64,000 nucleotides of DNA, taken from the NCBI RefSeq assembly GCF_027622945.1, contig NZ_JAPZVQ010000019.1:40819-104818 (forward strand), written 5' to 3'. Numbering within the stretch: position 1 is the first letter of the stretch; each line of letters starts with the position of its first letter. The position numbers were made by a program, and so were the translations under genes. The DNA is from Glycomyces lechevalierae. GTDB taxonomy: Bacteria > Actinomycetota > Actinomycetes > Mycobacteriales > Micromonosporaceae. Below, piece by piece: positions 42,046 to 50,529 of this stretch. The notes beneath the pieces were generated by a model. It was not told where the DNA came from and ran no database searches. It saw only the letters and a list, made by a program, of their open reading frames with translations.

Positions 42046-42768
42046 CGCCGCGACCGCGAAGCGGGCCGCGTCGCTCAGCGCGGCGAGCGTCTGCTCCGCC
42101 GTCAACGTGTCGTCCACCGTCAGGAAGATCCCCGCGGCCCGCTTGCCGCGGATCATCGCCAGCGCGAACAGCGCCGCGGCCTCCATCTCGGTCGCGAGCA
42201 CGCCGCTCGCGCGCATCCCCTCCCAGCGGCGGCGCCAGTGGTCGGCGAGCGGGAAGCCGTCGGGGGCCTCGGCGTAGTAGGCGTCCTTGCAGTGCGTGAC
42301 GCCCGGGTGGACGGGCCTCGTGCCGCGCCGGGCGCGCTCCACTATGGCGCTGGTGAGGTCGAAGTCGGGGACCGTGGGGTACTCGGGCGGCAGGAACGAG
42401 CCGCTGGTGCCGTCGTCGCGCACGCAGCCGGTCGAGACCACCAGTTGCCCGGCGTTGATGTGGTACTGGATCGAGCCGCAGGTGCCGACCCGCACGAAGG
42501 TCTCGACTCCGGCTTGCATCAGCTCGTCGACGGCGATCGCCGTGGAGGGACCGCCGATGCCGGTGGAGCACACCAGGACCGGCTGCCCGTCCGGGGTCCG
42601 CGACTGGGCGACGGTGTAGCCGCGGCGGCTCCGTTCGCCTTCGGGTTCACCGACGGCTGCGGCGAGGAGCGGGACGCGGTTCGGGTCGCCGGTGAGGATC
42701 GCGACGGTGGCCTGGGTGTCGAGCGCCGGCAGGTGCGTCATGAGTTCGGCGCGGTCCTTGTCTACCAT
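41503..42768 (-). CDS. nucleoside (uridine) phosphorylase-like protein with anomalous 3' extension
   Basis: The first ~245 codons (42768 to about 42035) form a complete PNP/UDP phosphorylase domain: TVAILTGDPNRVPLLAAAVG, CSTGIGGPSTAIAVDELMQA, RVGTCGSIQYHINAGQLVVS, and ATEMEAAALFALAMIRGKRA. After DAARFAVAAS, where such proteins end, no stop occurs and the frame runs about 180 more codons antisense to the epimerase gene until 41503. That tail has no protein-like character. Either the stop was lost by an indel, the assembly is off by a base, or translation truly continues. ATG 42768 overlaps the glycosyltransferase stop (ATGGTAG). Role in the cluster unknown. Confidence 0.7.
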   Translation of the reverse strand: MVDKDRAELMTHLPALDTQATVAILTGDPNRVPLLAAAVGEPEGERSRRGYTVAQSRTPDGQPVLVCSTGIGGPSTAIAVDELMQAGVETFVRVGTCGSIQYHINAGQLVVSTGCVRDDGTSGSFLPPEYPTVPDFDLTSAIVERARRGTRPVHPGVTHCKDAYYAEAPDGFPLADHWRRRWEGMRASGVLATEMEAAALFALAMIRGKRAAGIFLTVDDTLTAEQTLAALSDAARFAVAASRGLPAVEVLLVDLPHGHRHVVPLRPFGIVRFEFGVRADPPDVVAHAALVHVFAGDGPADEGAGEVERFEHGAVRAAPAAEVVHLADARRPVEPLEGRHDVGAVDHVAHLLAEVPEDPVGAALHGRADDVGEEAVEFGRRVRGPGERAAPEHGGAHAEVPPVLLDHHVGGHFGRPEHGVE

Positions 42769-43553
42769 CGGTCCAGCTCCGCGAGGCCGTGCTTGGCGAC
42801 GATGTACGCCATGTTCTTCTCGCTGCCGGCGCGTACGCGCTCGTCGTAGTCGAGGCCGCGGGCGGCGTCCCGGGTCTCGGTGTGGTCCTGGTGGAAGACG
42901 CCCACTGCCGGGTCGTAGACGAGCTGGGCGCCGGCACTGTAGGCGCGGTAGGCGAACTCGGACTCGTGGCCGCCCCAGTCGGTCATGCGCTCGTCGAAGG
43001 GCTTGTCGAACTCGCCGTCGTTCAGGAGGTCGGAGAGGCGGCGGGGGTAGCTGTAGCTGCAGCCCCACATGGCCATCCAGTGGTGGGTGGCGCGGGCCTC
43101 GCCGTTGGGGCCGGCGAGGTGGCGGCGCTGGCATTTCTCGAAGTCCCAGTTGAGTTCTTCGCCGGTGGACTGGGCGCCGGTGACGATCTTGAGGTCGCCG
43201 GCGGCGTGGTGCTCGGCGTGGAGGCGCACGAAGTCGGGGCGGACGCGGATGTCGTCGACGTGCACGAACACGTCGGTGCCGGGGTCGGCGGCGGCTACGC
43301 ATTCGTTGCGGCGCTTGGAGCACAGGTAGTCGGCCTCGTGCTCGCGGCGCAGGACCACGAGCCGGTACGGGAGTTCGCCGACGAGGTCGTCGAGGGCTTC
43401 GGCAGTGCCGTCGGTGCTGCCGTCCACGAGGACGACGAACTCGTAGCGGTCGGCCGGGTGGTCTTGGTCGGCGAGGTCGCGGGCGAGGTCGACCACCTTG
43501 TCGCGCTGGTTGTAGGTCATCACGTAGACGGAGACGAATGGTGCTTCGGTCAT
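42762..43553 (-). CDS. GT2 family glycosyltransferase
   Basis: 263 residues. GT-A nucleotide-sugar fold: FVSVYVMTYNQRDKVVDLAR, FVVLVDGSTDGTAEALDDL, metal-binding VFVHVDDIRVRPDF (DxD-like), and a galactosyltransferase-C-type segment MTDWGGHESEFAYRAYSAGA near residue 190. Inverting sugar transfer expected. No membrane segment. Coupled to the phosphorylase gene downstream, and preceded after 12 bp by the next GT-like gene upstream. Confidence 0.9.
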   Translation of the reverse strand: MTEAPFVSVYVMTYNQRDKVVDLARDLADQDHPADRYEFVVLVDGSTDGTAEALDDLVGELPYRLVVLRREHEADYLCSKRRNECVAAADPGTDVFVHVDDIRVRPDFVRLHAEHHAAGDLKIVTGAQSTGEELNWDFEKCQRRHLAGPNGEARATHHWMAMWGCSYSYPRRLSDLLNDGEFDKPFDERMTDWGGHESEFAYRAYSAGAQLVYDPAVGVFHQDHTETRDAARGLDYDERVRAGSEKNMAYIVAKHGLAELDRW

Positions 43554-43565
43554 GGTTCCTCCGAT

Positions 43566-44357
43566 TCAGGAATGAACGGGGCTGGTCAGTGAGCGGACGA
43601 AGCGTCTCGCGGGGTGGTCGGGGTCGCGGCGGACCGGGTGGACGAAGTGGACGCCCTCGGCCGCGGCGCGCTCGACGGACTTCAGGGCGTGGTAGGGGCG
43701 GTAGCGGTTGTACGCGTCGTGCCGGGCCGGGTATCCGGCGAGCTTCAGGCCGAGGGCTTCGGCCATGGTCGGCATCAGGACCTCGGGCAGGGAGTAGGAG
43801 TTGCCGGGCTGCTGGTTGCGTTCGACGAAGTCGCGGAGGCGCCCGTAGAAGGGGGCGTCGAGGACGGCGCGCACGAAGGCGCGGGAGAAGACCTGGCCGG
43901 GGTTGAACGCGCGGTGGGTGTGGCCGATGCCCAAGAGGCCCAGGAGTTCGGGGAGTTCGCCGCGCAGGCTGCGGTAGGGGCGCCAGCGCGAGGTGCGGGG
44001 GGTGTGCGGTTCCAGGCGGGGGGCGAGGTAGTCGCATTCGGCCATGGTCCGGGCGAGGAAGTCCGCGTAGCCGTGGTTGACGAAGGCCATGTCGGTCTCG
44101 ACGTTGACGAGGTAGTCGTAGTCGTGTTGGGCGGCCCATTCGAAGGCGTCGAGGAAGAACGGGGCCTCTTTGGCGTATTCGAGGGGGCGGCTGGCGGCGA
44201 GGCGGGGGACGCCGTCGGTGTACCGGTTGCCACCGATCCGGCCCGCGTCGTACCAGACGATGTCGGCGGGGCAGAAGCGGCGGAGTCCGGCGACGAGGTC
44301 GTGGAAGTACTCGTCGCCCTTGTGGTCCAGGAGGAGGAAGCAGAGGCGCGGGGTCAT
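43566..44357 (-). CDS. glycosyltransferase-like hypothetical protein
   Basis: 263 residues. Starts MTPRLCFLLLDHKGDEYFHD and keeps GT-A features: VWYDAGRIGGNRYTDG, DYLVNVETDMAFVNHGYADF (E-T-D in the DxD position). The rest (FNPGQVFSRAFVRAVLDAP) suggests acceptor binding. Not assignable to a numbered GT family by eye. Its ATG overlaps the stop of the GH3 gene (ATGA), so GH3, this gene, GT2 and phosphorylase form one transcript. Confidence 0.7.
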   Translation of the reverse strand: MTPRLCFLLLDHKGDEYFHDLVAGLRRFCPADIVWYDAGRIGGNRYTDGVPRLAASRPLEYAKEAPFFLDAFEWAAQHDYDYLVNVETDMAFVNHGYADFLARTMAECDYLAPRLEPHTPRTSRWRPYRSLRGELPELLGLLGIGHTHRAFNPGQVFSRAFVRAVLDAPFYGRLRDFVERNQQPGNSYSLPEVLMPTMAEALGLKLAGYPARHDAYNRYRPYHALKSVERAAAEGVHFVHPVRRDPDHPARRFVRSLTSPVHS

Positions 44358-47272
44358 GGTCGGGCGTCCGTCCCGTCGGGGCCGAAGGCGAGTGAGGCGA
44401 GGCGGACGCCGGGGTGCTCGAAGTGCACGTAGAGCTGCTGGACGCCTTGTACGGGGCCGAGTGCGGCGGTGACCTCGGTGTAGTCGTAGACGCCGCCGGT
44501 GGCGGGGGTGTCGATCTCGGCGATGACGTCGCCGTCGCGGGGATCGCCGGTGCGGAGGGTGAGGCGGGAGGCGGCTCCCGCGACGCGGGCGGACACTGTG
44601 GCGTATCCAGGTTCGCTGTGCCTCTGTTCGGCTCCGCCTCTCTTCCCCCGTTCGGCTCCGCCGCTGTGCCTCTGTTCGGCTCCGCCGCTCTTCCCCCGTT
44701 CGGCTCCACCGAAGTCGCAGTCGCCCAGGAGGATCCAGGCGCCCGGTTCGTCGGCGGCGATCACGTCGCCCGTCGCGGGGCTCTCGTCGCGCCACAGGAC
44801 GCCCGAGTAGGCGTCGTTGGCGACGGCCGAGAGCGGGCGGGAGAGGTCGCGGGGGCCGACCGTGGTGCCGTCGATGCGGACGGTGGTCGCGAGCGGGAGG
44901 TCGGCGGCGGAGCGGCCGACCATGAAGCGGTGGTCGGCCGCTTCGACGATCATGCGGCCGGTGACGTTGTCCCAGTGGGCGAGTTCGTCCACGGGGACGG
45001 TGAAGGCGACGGTGCGGGTCTCGCCGGCGTCGAGGCGGGTCTTCACGAAGCCGCGGAGCCGGCGCAGGGGCTGCTTGACGCGCGACTCGAGTTGGCGCGA
45101 GTAGAGCTGCACCACTTCGACGCCGTCGCGGTCGCCGGTGTTGGTGACCTCGGCGGTGAGGCGGATGCGGTCGCCGGGTGCGGCGTTCGCCTTGTCCGCC
45201 TTGAGGTTCGCGTGAGTGAACGCGGTGTAGGAGCGCCCGTGGCCGAAGGGGAACAGCGGCTCGCCCGGGTAGTACAGGTACGTCGAGTCCGCGGCGATGA
45301 TGTCGTACGCCGTCACTGCGGGGAGCTCGGCGGCGTCGGTGTACCAGGTCTGCGGGAGGCGGCCCTCGGGGTCGCGGTCGCCGTAGAGGACGTCGGCGAG
45401 GGCGTTGCCCCACTCCTGGCCGCCGTGTCCCGACCAGACGATCGCGGGCAGGTGGGCCGCGGCCCAGTTCACAGCGAACGGGTAGGAGGAGGAGAGGACG
45501 AGGACGGTGTTCGGGCCGGCGACGGCGCGCAGGAGGCGGTCCTGGGCGGGCGCCAGTTCGAGGCCGGCGCGGTCCTCGTTCTCGCGGCCGTTCACGGCGG
45601 GGTGGTTGCCGAGGACCGCGATCACCGCGTCGGCGTCGGCGGCGAGCGCGGCCGCCTGCTCGGCGCCGTCGATGACGAGGTCGAAGTGGAAGCCCGCGGC
45701 GGCTGCGGCGTCGGTGGTCAGGACCGGGCGGTCGCCATCGAGGGCGATCCACTTGCCGCCCGGGGCACGGTCGTTGGGGTGGAGCTGGTGGAGCGCGACG
45801 GTGCCGTCCTCGCGTTCGGCGAAGAGGAACATGTCGGTCGGGTCGAACATGCGCGGCCCGAGGTGGTCGGCGGTGAGCACGCCTTCCTCGGTGCTGTTGA
45901 GCGGTTCGCCGGTGGCGGTGCTGTACAGGAAGTGCTGGCCGCCGCCCCAGTCGTGGAGGTCGAACTCGGCGGCCGGGCCGGGGGCGGCCGTGAGGGCCAC
46001 GCCGGAGCCGGGTTCGACTGTGAGGTAGCGGTCCTTGTAGCGCAGGCGGATCCGGTCGACGCCTTCGCAGTGGACGACTTCGGCTCGTTCACTGAGGGCG
46101 TCGCGGGCGGTGACGGCGTACGGGAGGGTGCCGGAGTACCAGTCTTTGAGCTGGGTGTCGGCGAGCGGGCCGATGACGGCGATCTTCCTGGGGGCCTTGA
46201 AAGGGAGGATGCCGTCGTTCTTGAGGAGCGTGATCGACTGGGTCGCGGCCTCGCGGGCGAGGGCCCGGTGCTCCGGCGAGTTGACCGCTTCGGCGCCGAT
46301 GTGCGCGTACGGGTCTTCGGGGTCGAACTCGCCGAGGCCGAAGCGCACGTGGAGGTTGCGTCGCACGGCCGTGTCGATCTCGGCCTCGGTGAGGAGTCCC
46401 TGGTCGAGGGCGGTGCGCAGGATGCCGAGCACTTCTTCGGGGTCGTCGTCGTCCTGGGTGAAGGAGTCCATGCCGGCTTTGACGCAGGCGACGTACGCGG
46501 TGAGGAGGTCGTCGAAGTAGCCCTGGAACGTCACGGTCATCTTGGGGCCGTACGCGTCCGAGACGATGAAGACCTCGTCGTCGGTCCAGGTGCGGATCTC
46601 GTCGGCCAGGGGGGTGACGTGCGCGGGGCGGCCGTTGACCGGGTTGTAGGAGAGCATCGAGCCGATGGCGTCGCCGGTCGCGATCGGCATCCGCTGCGCG
46701 GCGAACTCGTACTCGCGCAGCGCGCGCGGCGGGATGTCGGAGGAGGCGAGGCCGCGGTCGCGCTCGTGGCCGTAGCCGACGAAGTGCTTGACGCACGGGG
46801 CGGTCTTCCACACGGACCCGTTGTCGCCCTTGAGGCCTCGGGCGTAGGCGCGGCCCATGACCCCGGTGGCCCAGGCGTCCTCGGAGTAGCCCTCCTCGTT
46901 GCGGCCCCAGCGGGGGTCGCGCAGCGGGTTCACCGTCGGCGCCCACACGTTGCGCCCGACCTTGGCGGGGTCGGCGCGGTGCTTGGCGAGGACCTCGTCG
47001 GCGACGGCCGCGCCGATCTGCTCCACGAGCTCGGGGTTCCAGGTCGCGCCGAGGGCGACGACCTGCGGGAAGACGGTGGCCTCGCCGAGCCAGGCCACGC
47101 CGTGGAGGGCTTCGGTGCCGGTTTTGAACGCTCCCATGCCGAGTCGTTCGACGGGCCGGTGGTACTGGTGCAGGAGGCCGATCTTCTCTTCGATCGTCAA
47201 GCGGGAGAGGAGGTCGGCGACGCGTGCGGCGCGGGGAAGGGACGGGTCTCGGTAGGGCGGTGCGTCGCTCAA
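44354..47272 (-). CDS. glycoside hydrolase family 3 with inserted beta-sandwich domain
   Basis: 972 residues, no signal peptide. GH3 barrel (GLGEATVFPQ-like WLGEATVFPQVVALGATWNP; nucleophile in DEVFIVSDAYGP; KHFVGYGHERDRG), alpha/beta sandwich (ITLLKNDGILPF; AVLGNHPAVNGRENEDRAGL with the acid/base Glu), an inserted PA14/CBM-like module, fibronectin-III-like domain (RLTAEVTNTGDRDGVEVVQL) and a C-terminal CBM6-like module. The last carries an in-frame 4 x 8-residue repeat (GGAERGKS/GGAEQRHS). TTG start 47272 with GGAAGG; the frame upstream crosses operator-like repeats. Cytoplasmic beta-glucosidase/xylosidase-type enzyme, possibly trimming a glycosylated product. Confidence 0.88.
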   Translation of the reverse strand: MSDAPPYRDPSLPRAARVADLLSRLTIEEKIGLLHQYHRPVERLGMGAFKTGTEALHGVAWLGEATVFPQVVALGATWNPELVEQIGAAVADEVLAKHRADPAKVGRNVWAPTVNPLRDPRWGRNEEGYSEDAWATGVMGRAYARGLKGDNGSVWKTAPCVKHFVGYGHERDRGLASSDIPPRALREYEFAAQRMPIATGDAIGSMLSYNPVNGRPAHVTPLADEIRTWTDDEVFIVSDAYGPKMTVTFQGYFDDLLTAYVACVKAGMDSFTQDDDDPEEVLGILRTALDQGLLTEAEIDTAVRRNLHVRFGLGEFDPEDPYAHIGAEAVNSPEHRALAREAATQSITLLKNDGILPFKAPRKIAVIGPLADTQLKDWYSGTLPYAVTARDALSERAEVVHCEGVDRIRLRYKDRYLTVEPGSGVALTAAPGPAAEFDLHDWGGGQHFLYSTATGEPLNSTEEGVLTADHLGPRMFDPTDMFLFAEREDGTVALHQLHPNDRAPGGKWIALDGDRPVLTTDAAAAAGFHFDLVIDGAEQAAALAADADAVIAVLGNHPAVNGRENEDRAGLELAPAQDRLLRAVAGPNTVLVLSSSYPFAVNWAAAHLPAIVWSGHGGQEWGNALADVLYGDRDPEGRLPQTWYTDAAELPAVTAYDIIAADSTYLYYPGEPLFPFGHGRSYTAFTHANLKADKANAAPGDRIRLTAEVTNTGDRDGVEVVQLYSRQLESRVKQPLRRLRGFVKTRLDAGETRTVAFTVPVDELAHWDNVTGRMIVEAADHRFMVGRSAADLPLATTVRIDGTTVGPRDLSRPLSAVANDAYSGVLWRDESPATGDVIAADEPGAWILLGDCDFGGAERGKSGGAEQRHSGGAERGKRGGAEQRHSEPGYATVSARVAGAASRLTLRTGDPRDGDVIAEIDTPATGGVYDYTEVTAALGPVQGVQQLYVHFEHPGVRLASLAFGPDGTDARP
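44615..44710. repeat. four 24-bp tandem repeats inside GH3 gene
   Basis: Units at 44615-44638, 44639-44662, 44663-44686 and 44687-44710 alternate in two types, so the real period is 48 bp. All share TTCGGCTCC(G/A)CC. In frame they encode GGAE(RGK/QRH)(S/R). The insertion lies in a loop of the C-terminal carbohydrate-binding module and is strongly hydrophilic. Confidence 0.9.
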
Positions 47273-47296
47273 GGTCGAGGCCTTCCTTTGGACGGC

Positions 47297-47371
47297 AATG
47301 CAAAGCATTTCAGCGCGTCTTAGCGTGACATAGCGACCACAGTTCTGTCCAGAGTTCTCGTTTGCTTTGCA
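47297..47371. promoter_or_regulatory. paired TGCAAAGCA sites upstream of GH3
   Basis: TGCAAAGCA at 47299-47307 (inside the palindrome AATGCAAAGCATT) and its exact complement TGCTTTGCA at 47363-47371, centres 64 bp apart, about six helical turns. They flank the likely GH3 promoter and may allow a dimeric or looping regulator to bind. Confidence 0.5.
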
Positions 47372-47421
47372 GCGCAAGCCTTCTGTGAACAATTTCATCG
47401 GCATCCGTCGATGCAGGATGG

Positions 47422-47450
47422 TTGACACTGGGAAGTCGTCCGGTTACGGT
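47422..47450 (+). promoter_or_regulatory. sigma-70-type promoter
   Basis: TTGACA (47422-47427), 17-bp spacer, TACGGT (47445-47450), giving a transcript start near 47457 and a leader of about 50 nt to the GT-like gene at 47506. Confidence 0.6.
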
Positions 47451-47505
47451 GGTTCGCGAGTCGCCGCCATCCCGTGACCCCGCTTGGAATCTGGGAGCGT
47501 TCACC

Positions 47506-48345
47506 TTGCACCTCGAGTCACCGCGCGTCCTGTTCCGCTGGGCGCTCTGGAAACCGAATCCCGCCGCGATCGAGATGCTCGACCACAGCATCGGCACGTT
47601 CCGCCGCTTCTTCGGCTCCGAGGCCGACTACCTCGTCTGCACCGACGACCCCGGCCTCCTCGCCAAGGGCCTTGAGACCCCCGCCGAGCTCGTCGACTTC
47701 GACGTCCCCGGGGGCGAATACCTCGACGACCGGGCGACCTGGCTGAAATGGGCGCCGCGCTTCCGCTACGACCTGAACGCCACCGAGTTCCGGGTGGACG
47801 CGGACATCTTCCTGCTCGCCGAACCGACCGAGCTGCGCGAGTTCATCGCCGGCGACGGCCACGACTACATCGTCTCCCAGGAGGCGTTCCGCCACACTTG
47901 GCCGTACGGCGCCTTCGGGTTCCGCTTCGAGGACGAGATCGCGCCGCTCACCGCGGACGAGCTCCACGCCCTGGACCCGGCCGAGCTCGCCCGCCGGTAC
48001 GGGTACGCGCCGATCAACGCCGGGTTCTTCGGCCAGCGCGCCGGGGCCGACCTCGGCGACGAGTTCCGCGAGGACTACCGGTGGTGGTCGGCGCATGTGC
48101 GGCACAACGAGGTCGACTACTACGACGAGCAGGGCGCGATCATGTGGGTGCTGCGGCGGCATGTGCGCGAAGGGCGCGTCAAGCTGCTCGACCCGATGCG
48201 GTACCGCGTGGTCTGCCCGAACAACGAAGTGCCGGTCGAGAGCGTGGACGGCATCGTCGCGATGCACTCGACCTATCCCGAGCGCCCCGCCTACCACAAG
48301 TTCCTGTCGGAGATCCGGGCCGTCAGCGGCATCGGCGCCGCCTGA
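47506..48345 (+). CDS. glycosyltransferase-like hypothetical protein
   Basis: 279 residues from TTG 47506 (GGGAGCG six bases upstream; the frame is open from 47422 but the predicted promoter lies there). Looks like a GT-A-type protein: DYLVCTDDPGLLAKGLE, then NATEFRVDADIFLLAEPTEL with D-A-D as metal site, and a C-terminal acceptor half with NNEVPVESVDGIVAMHSTYP. No numbered family recognised. Opens the rightward pair with the epimerase gene, divergent from GH3. Confidence 0.7.
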   Translation: MHLESPRVLFRWALWKPNPAAIEMLDHSIGTFRRFFGSEADYLVCTDDPGLLAKGLETPAELVDFDVPGGEYLDDRATWLKWAPRFRYDLNATEFRVDADIFLLAEPTELREFIAGDGHDYIVSQEAFRHTWPYGAFGFRFEDEIAPLTADELHALDPAELARRYGYAPINAGFFGQRAGADLGDEFREDYRWWSAHVRHNEVDYYDEQGAIMWVLRRHVREGRVKLLDPMRYRVVCPNNEVPVESVDGIVAMHSTYPERPAYHKFLSEIRAVSGIGAA

Positions 48346-48441
48346 CCGGCACCGGACGCCGGTCCGGCCGCCCGCGGAGCCTCGACGCTCCACCGCGGAC
48401 TTCCGTGCGCCCGGAGTACGCCACTTTCACTTGGGGGCTCA

Positions 48442-49422
48442 ATGAGTGCGAACACCGAGAGCGGCGCGGCGGCGCCCGGCAAGGCCATGGTCACGGGCGG
48501 GGCGGGGTTCATCGGCTCGCACGTGGCGCTCCGCCTGGCCGAGGCCGGGTGGCGCGTGGGGGTCGTCGACGACCTTTCGGCGGGCGCGCAGGCGCATTTC
48601 GACGCGCTGGCCGCCGCCGGCGTGAGGGACCTGTTCGTGGCGGACGTGAGCGGCCCGGAGGCCGCGGACCTGCTCTCGCGGTGGCGGCCGGACGTGGTCG
48701 TGCACCTCGCCGCCCAGTCCAAAGTGTCCACTTCGGTGGCGAGTCCGGCGGCCGGGGCGGTGGCGAACGTCGTGGGCACCGTGAACCTGCTCGAAGCGGC
48801 GGTCGCTGCCGGCGCGGCGAAGTTCGTGGCCGCCTCCAGCGGCGGCGCGGCGTACGGCAGCCTGCCGCCGGGCGCGGGCTCGCATTCCGAGCGCTCGGCC
48901 CGCCTGCCGCTGAGCCCTTACGGCGCAAGCAAGGCCGCCGCCGACCTCTACCTGGAGATGTACGCGGAGACGTACGGGATCTCCTGCACCTCGCTGCTGC
49001 TCGGCAACGTCTACGGCGACCGGCTCGACCGGCGGTACTCCTCGGATGTGATCGCGCATTCGATCGGGCGGATCCGCGCCGGGGAGCGTCCGCGGATCTA
49101 CGGCGACGGCACGCAGACGCGCGATTTCGTGCACGTCTCCGATGTGGTCGAAGCGTTCAAGACGGCATGCGAGACCGATGCCGCGGGGTCGTTCAACATC
49201 GGCACGGGTGTGGAGACCAGCGTGAACGAGGTCGTGGCGATGGTGTGCGCCGTGATGGGCGCGCCGCATGAGGTCGAGTACGCCCCGGAGCTCCCGGCCG
49301 AGGTGCGGCGGGTGCGCCTCGACATCGCGGCCGCCGAGCGGGTGCTCGGCTGGCGGCCGAAGGTCGACCTCGAGTCCGGGATCCGGGGCATGCGCGAGCG
49401 GCTGGGGTCCGAGACCGCCTGA
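48442..49422 (+). CDS. NAD-dependent epimerase/dehydratase (UDP-glucose 4-epimerase-like)
   Basis: 326 residues, extended SDR. NAD loop VTGGAGFIGSHVALRLAEAG, VVVHLAAQSKVSTSV, catalytic LSPYGASKAAADLYLEMYAE (Y-x-x-x-K) and TQTRDFVHVSDVVEAFKTAC. Very GalE-like. It provides UDP-galactose or a related sugar. GGGGGCTCA before ATG 48442. Convergent with the oxidoreductase gene, only 12 bp between stops and no hairpin. Confidence 0.9.
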   Translation: MSANTESGAAAPGKAMVTGGAGFIGSHVALRLAEAGWRVGVVDDLSAGAQAHFDALAAAGVRDLFVADVSGPEAADLLSRWRPDVVVHLAAQSKVSTSVASPAAGAVANVVGTVNLLEAAVAAGAAKFVAASSGGAAYGSLPPGAGSHSERSARLPLSPYGASKAAADLYLEMYAETYGISCTSLLLGNVYGDRLDRRYSSDVIAHSIGRIRAGERPRIYGDGTQTRDFVHVSDVVEAFKTACETDAAGSFNIGTGVETSVNEVVAMVCAVMGAPHEVEYAPELPAEVRRVRLDIAAAERVLGWRPKVDLESGIRGMRERLGSETA

Positions 49423-49434
49423 GCGGCAAGGACT

Positions 49435-50502
49435 TCAAGCGGCGTCAGGGCCCAGGGTGTCGAGGCGGACCCAGGCGCCGTCCTTCGCGGACCGGACGGC
49501 CGCGAACATGGCCCGCAGGGAGCCGAGGTTGTCCGGGACCGTGGGCACCTCGACGTCGCCGCCCTCGATCCAGTCGAGGAAGTCCACGATGGCCTGCATG
49601 TGGTGGTGATACCGCATGGGTTCCAGGGCGACCTCCTCCTTGACGAGTTCGCCGTCTTCGAGGCGCTCGGTCCACAGGCGCGGGCCGATCACGTGGAGGG
49701 CGCCGAGTTCGCCTTCGACGCGGATCTCCTCCCCCGTCCAGGAGCGGGGCTCGCCCGCGCCGACCACGCTGGCCTCGTAGGTCGCGCGCACGCCGTCGGT
49801 CATGCGGGCCATGAGGTTGACGCAACAGCCGCCGGCGAAGCTCGTGACGCCCGACGGGACCCATTCGTCGCAGACCAGGCTCTCGAACTCCTTGCCGGAG
49901 ACGAAGCGCAGGAGGTCGAGGTGGTGGACGGCGGCGTCGAGCAGGATCGGGTGCGGCACTTCGTGTCTCGCGGGCCCGTCCCAGGAGCCGAACTCGCGGT
50001 AGTCGGTGCGGAAGCGCAGGGACACCGCGTGCGGGCGCCCGATCGCGCCGACGGCGACCAGTTTCCGGGCGGCGCGCACGCCTTCGCTGTGGCGGTAGTT
50101 CTGCATGACGGCGACCCGGTGCGAGGGTTCGAGGGCGGCCTCGATCGCGAGGCATTCGGCGAGGTCGTCGGAGAGCGGCTTCTCGGTGAGGACGGGGATG
50201 CCGCGCTTCATGCAGCCGGCGACGGCCTCGTAGTGGACCTCGGGCGGCAGGACCACGAAGGCGCAGGTGGGCTCGAGGTCGCCGGCGTCGACGGCGGCGA
50301 ACGCGGCGTCGATCGAGTCGTAGCAGGCGTGCGGCCAGAGGCCGCGGGGTTCGCCGTAGGACCGCAGGGCCTCGCGGTTCACGTCGACGAGGCCCACGGC
50401 CTCGCAGCGGTCGGCGAGGTCGGGGAAGAAGATGTTCAGGTACCAGTCGGCGACCCGGCCGGCGCCGAACACGAGGGCGCGCTGCTTGGTCTGGTTGGCC
50501 AT
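49435..50502 (-). CDS. Gfo/Idh/MocA family oxidoreductase
   Basis: 355 residues. Rossmann start RALVFGAGRVADWYLNIFFP, cofactor/catalytic GIPVLTEKPLSDDLAECLAI (the EKP motif) and ILLDAAVHHLDLLRFVSGKE with the catalytic D-x-x-x-H. NAD(P)-dependent sugar or inositol dehydrogenase fold. In a 2-deoxystreptamine-type pathway an enzyme of this family could oxidise the amino-deoxyinositol before the second transamination; that link is inference. End gene of the leftward operon starting at 53876. Confidence 0.88.
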   Translation of the reverse strand: MANQTKQRALVFGAGRVADWYLNIFFPDLADRCEAVGLVDVNREALRSYGEPRGLWPHACYDSIDAAFAAVDAGDLEPTCAFVVLPPEVHYEAVAGCMKRGIPVLTEKPLSDDLAECLAIEAALEPSHRVAVMQNYRHSEGVRAARKLVAVGAIGRPHAVSLRFRTDYREFGSWDGPARHEVPHPILLDAAVHHLDLLRFVSGKEFESLVCDEWVPSGVTSFAGGCCVNLMARMTDGVRATYEASVVGAGEPRSWTGEEIRVEGELGALHVIGPRLWTERLEDGELVKEEVALEPMRYHHHMQAIVDFLDWIEGGDVEVPTVPDNLGSLRAMFAAVRSAKDGAWVRLDTLGPDAA

Positions 50503-50529
50503 GTTGCCTTCTCTCTCTGTGGAGGTTCG

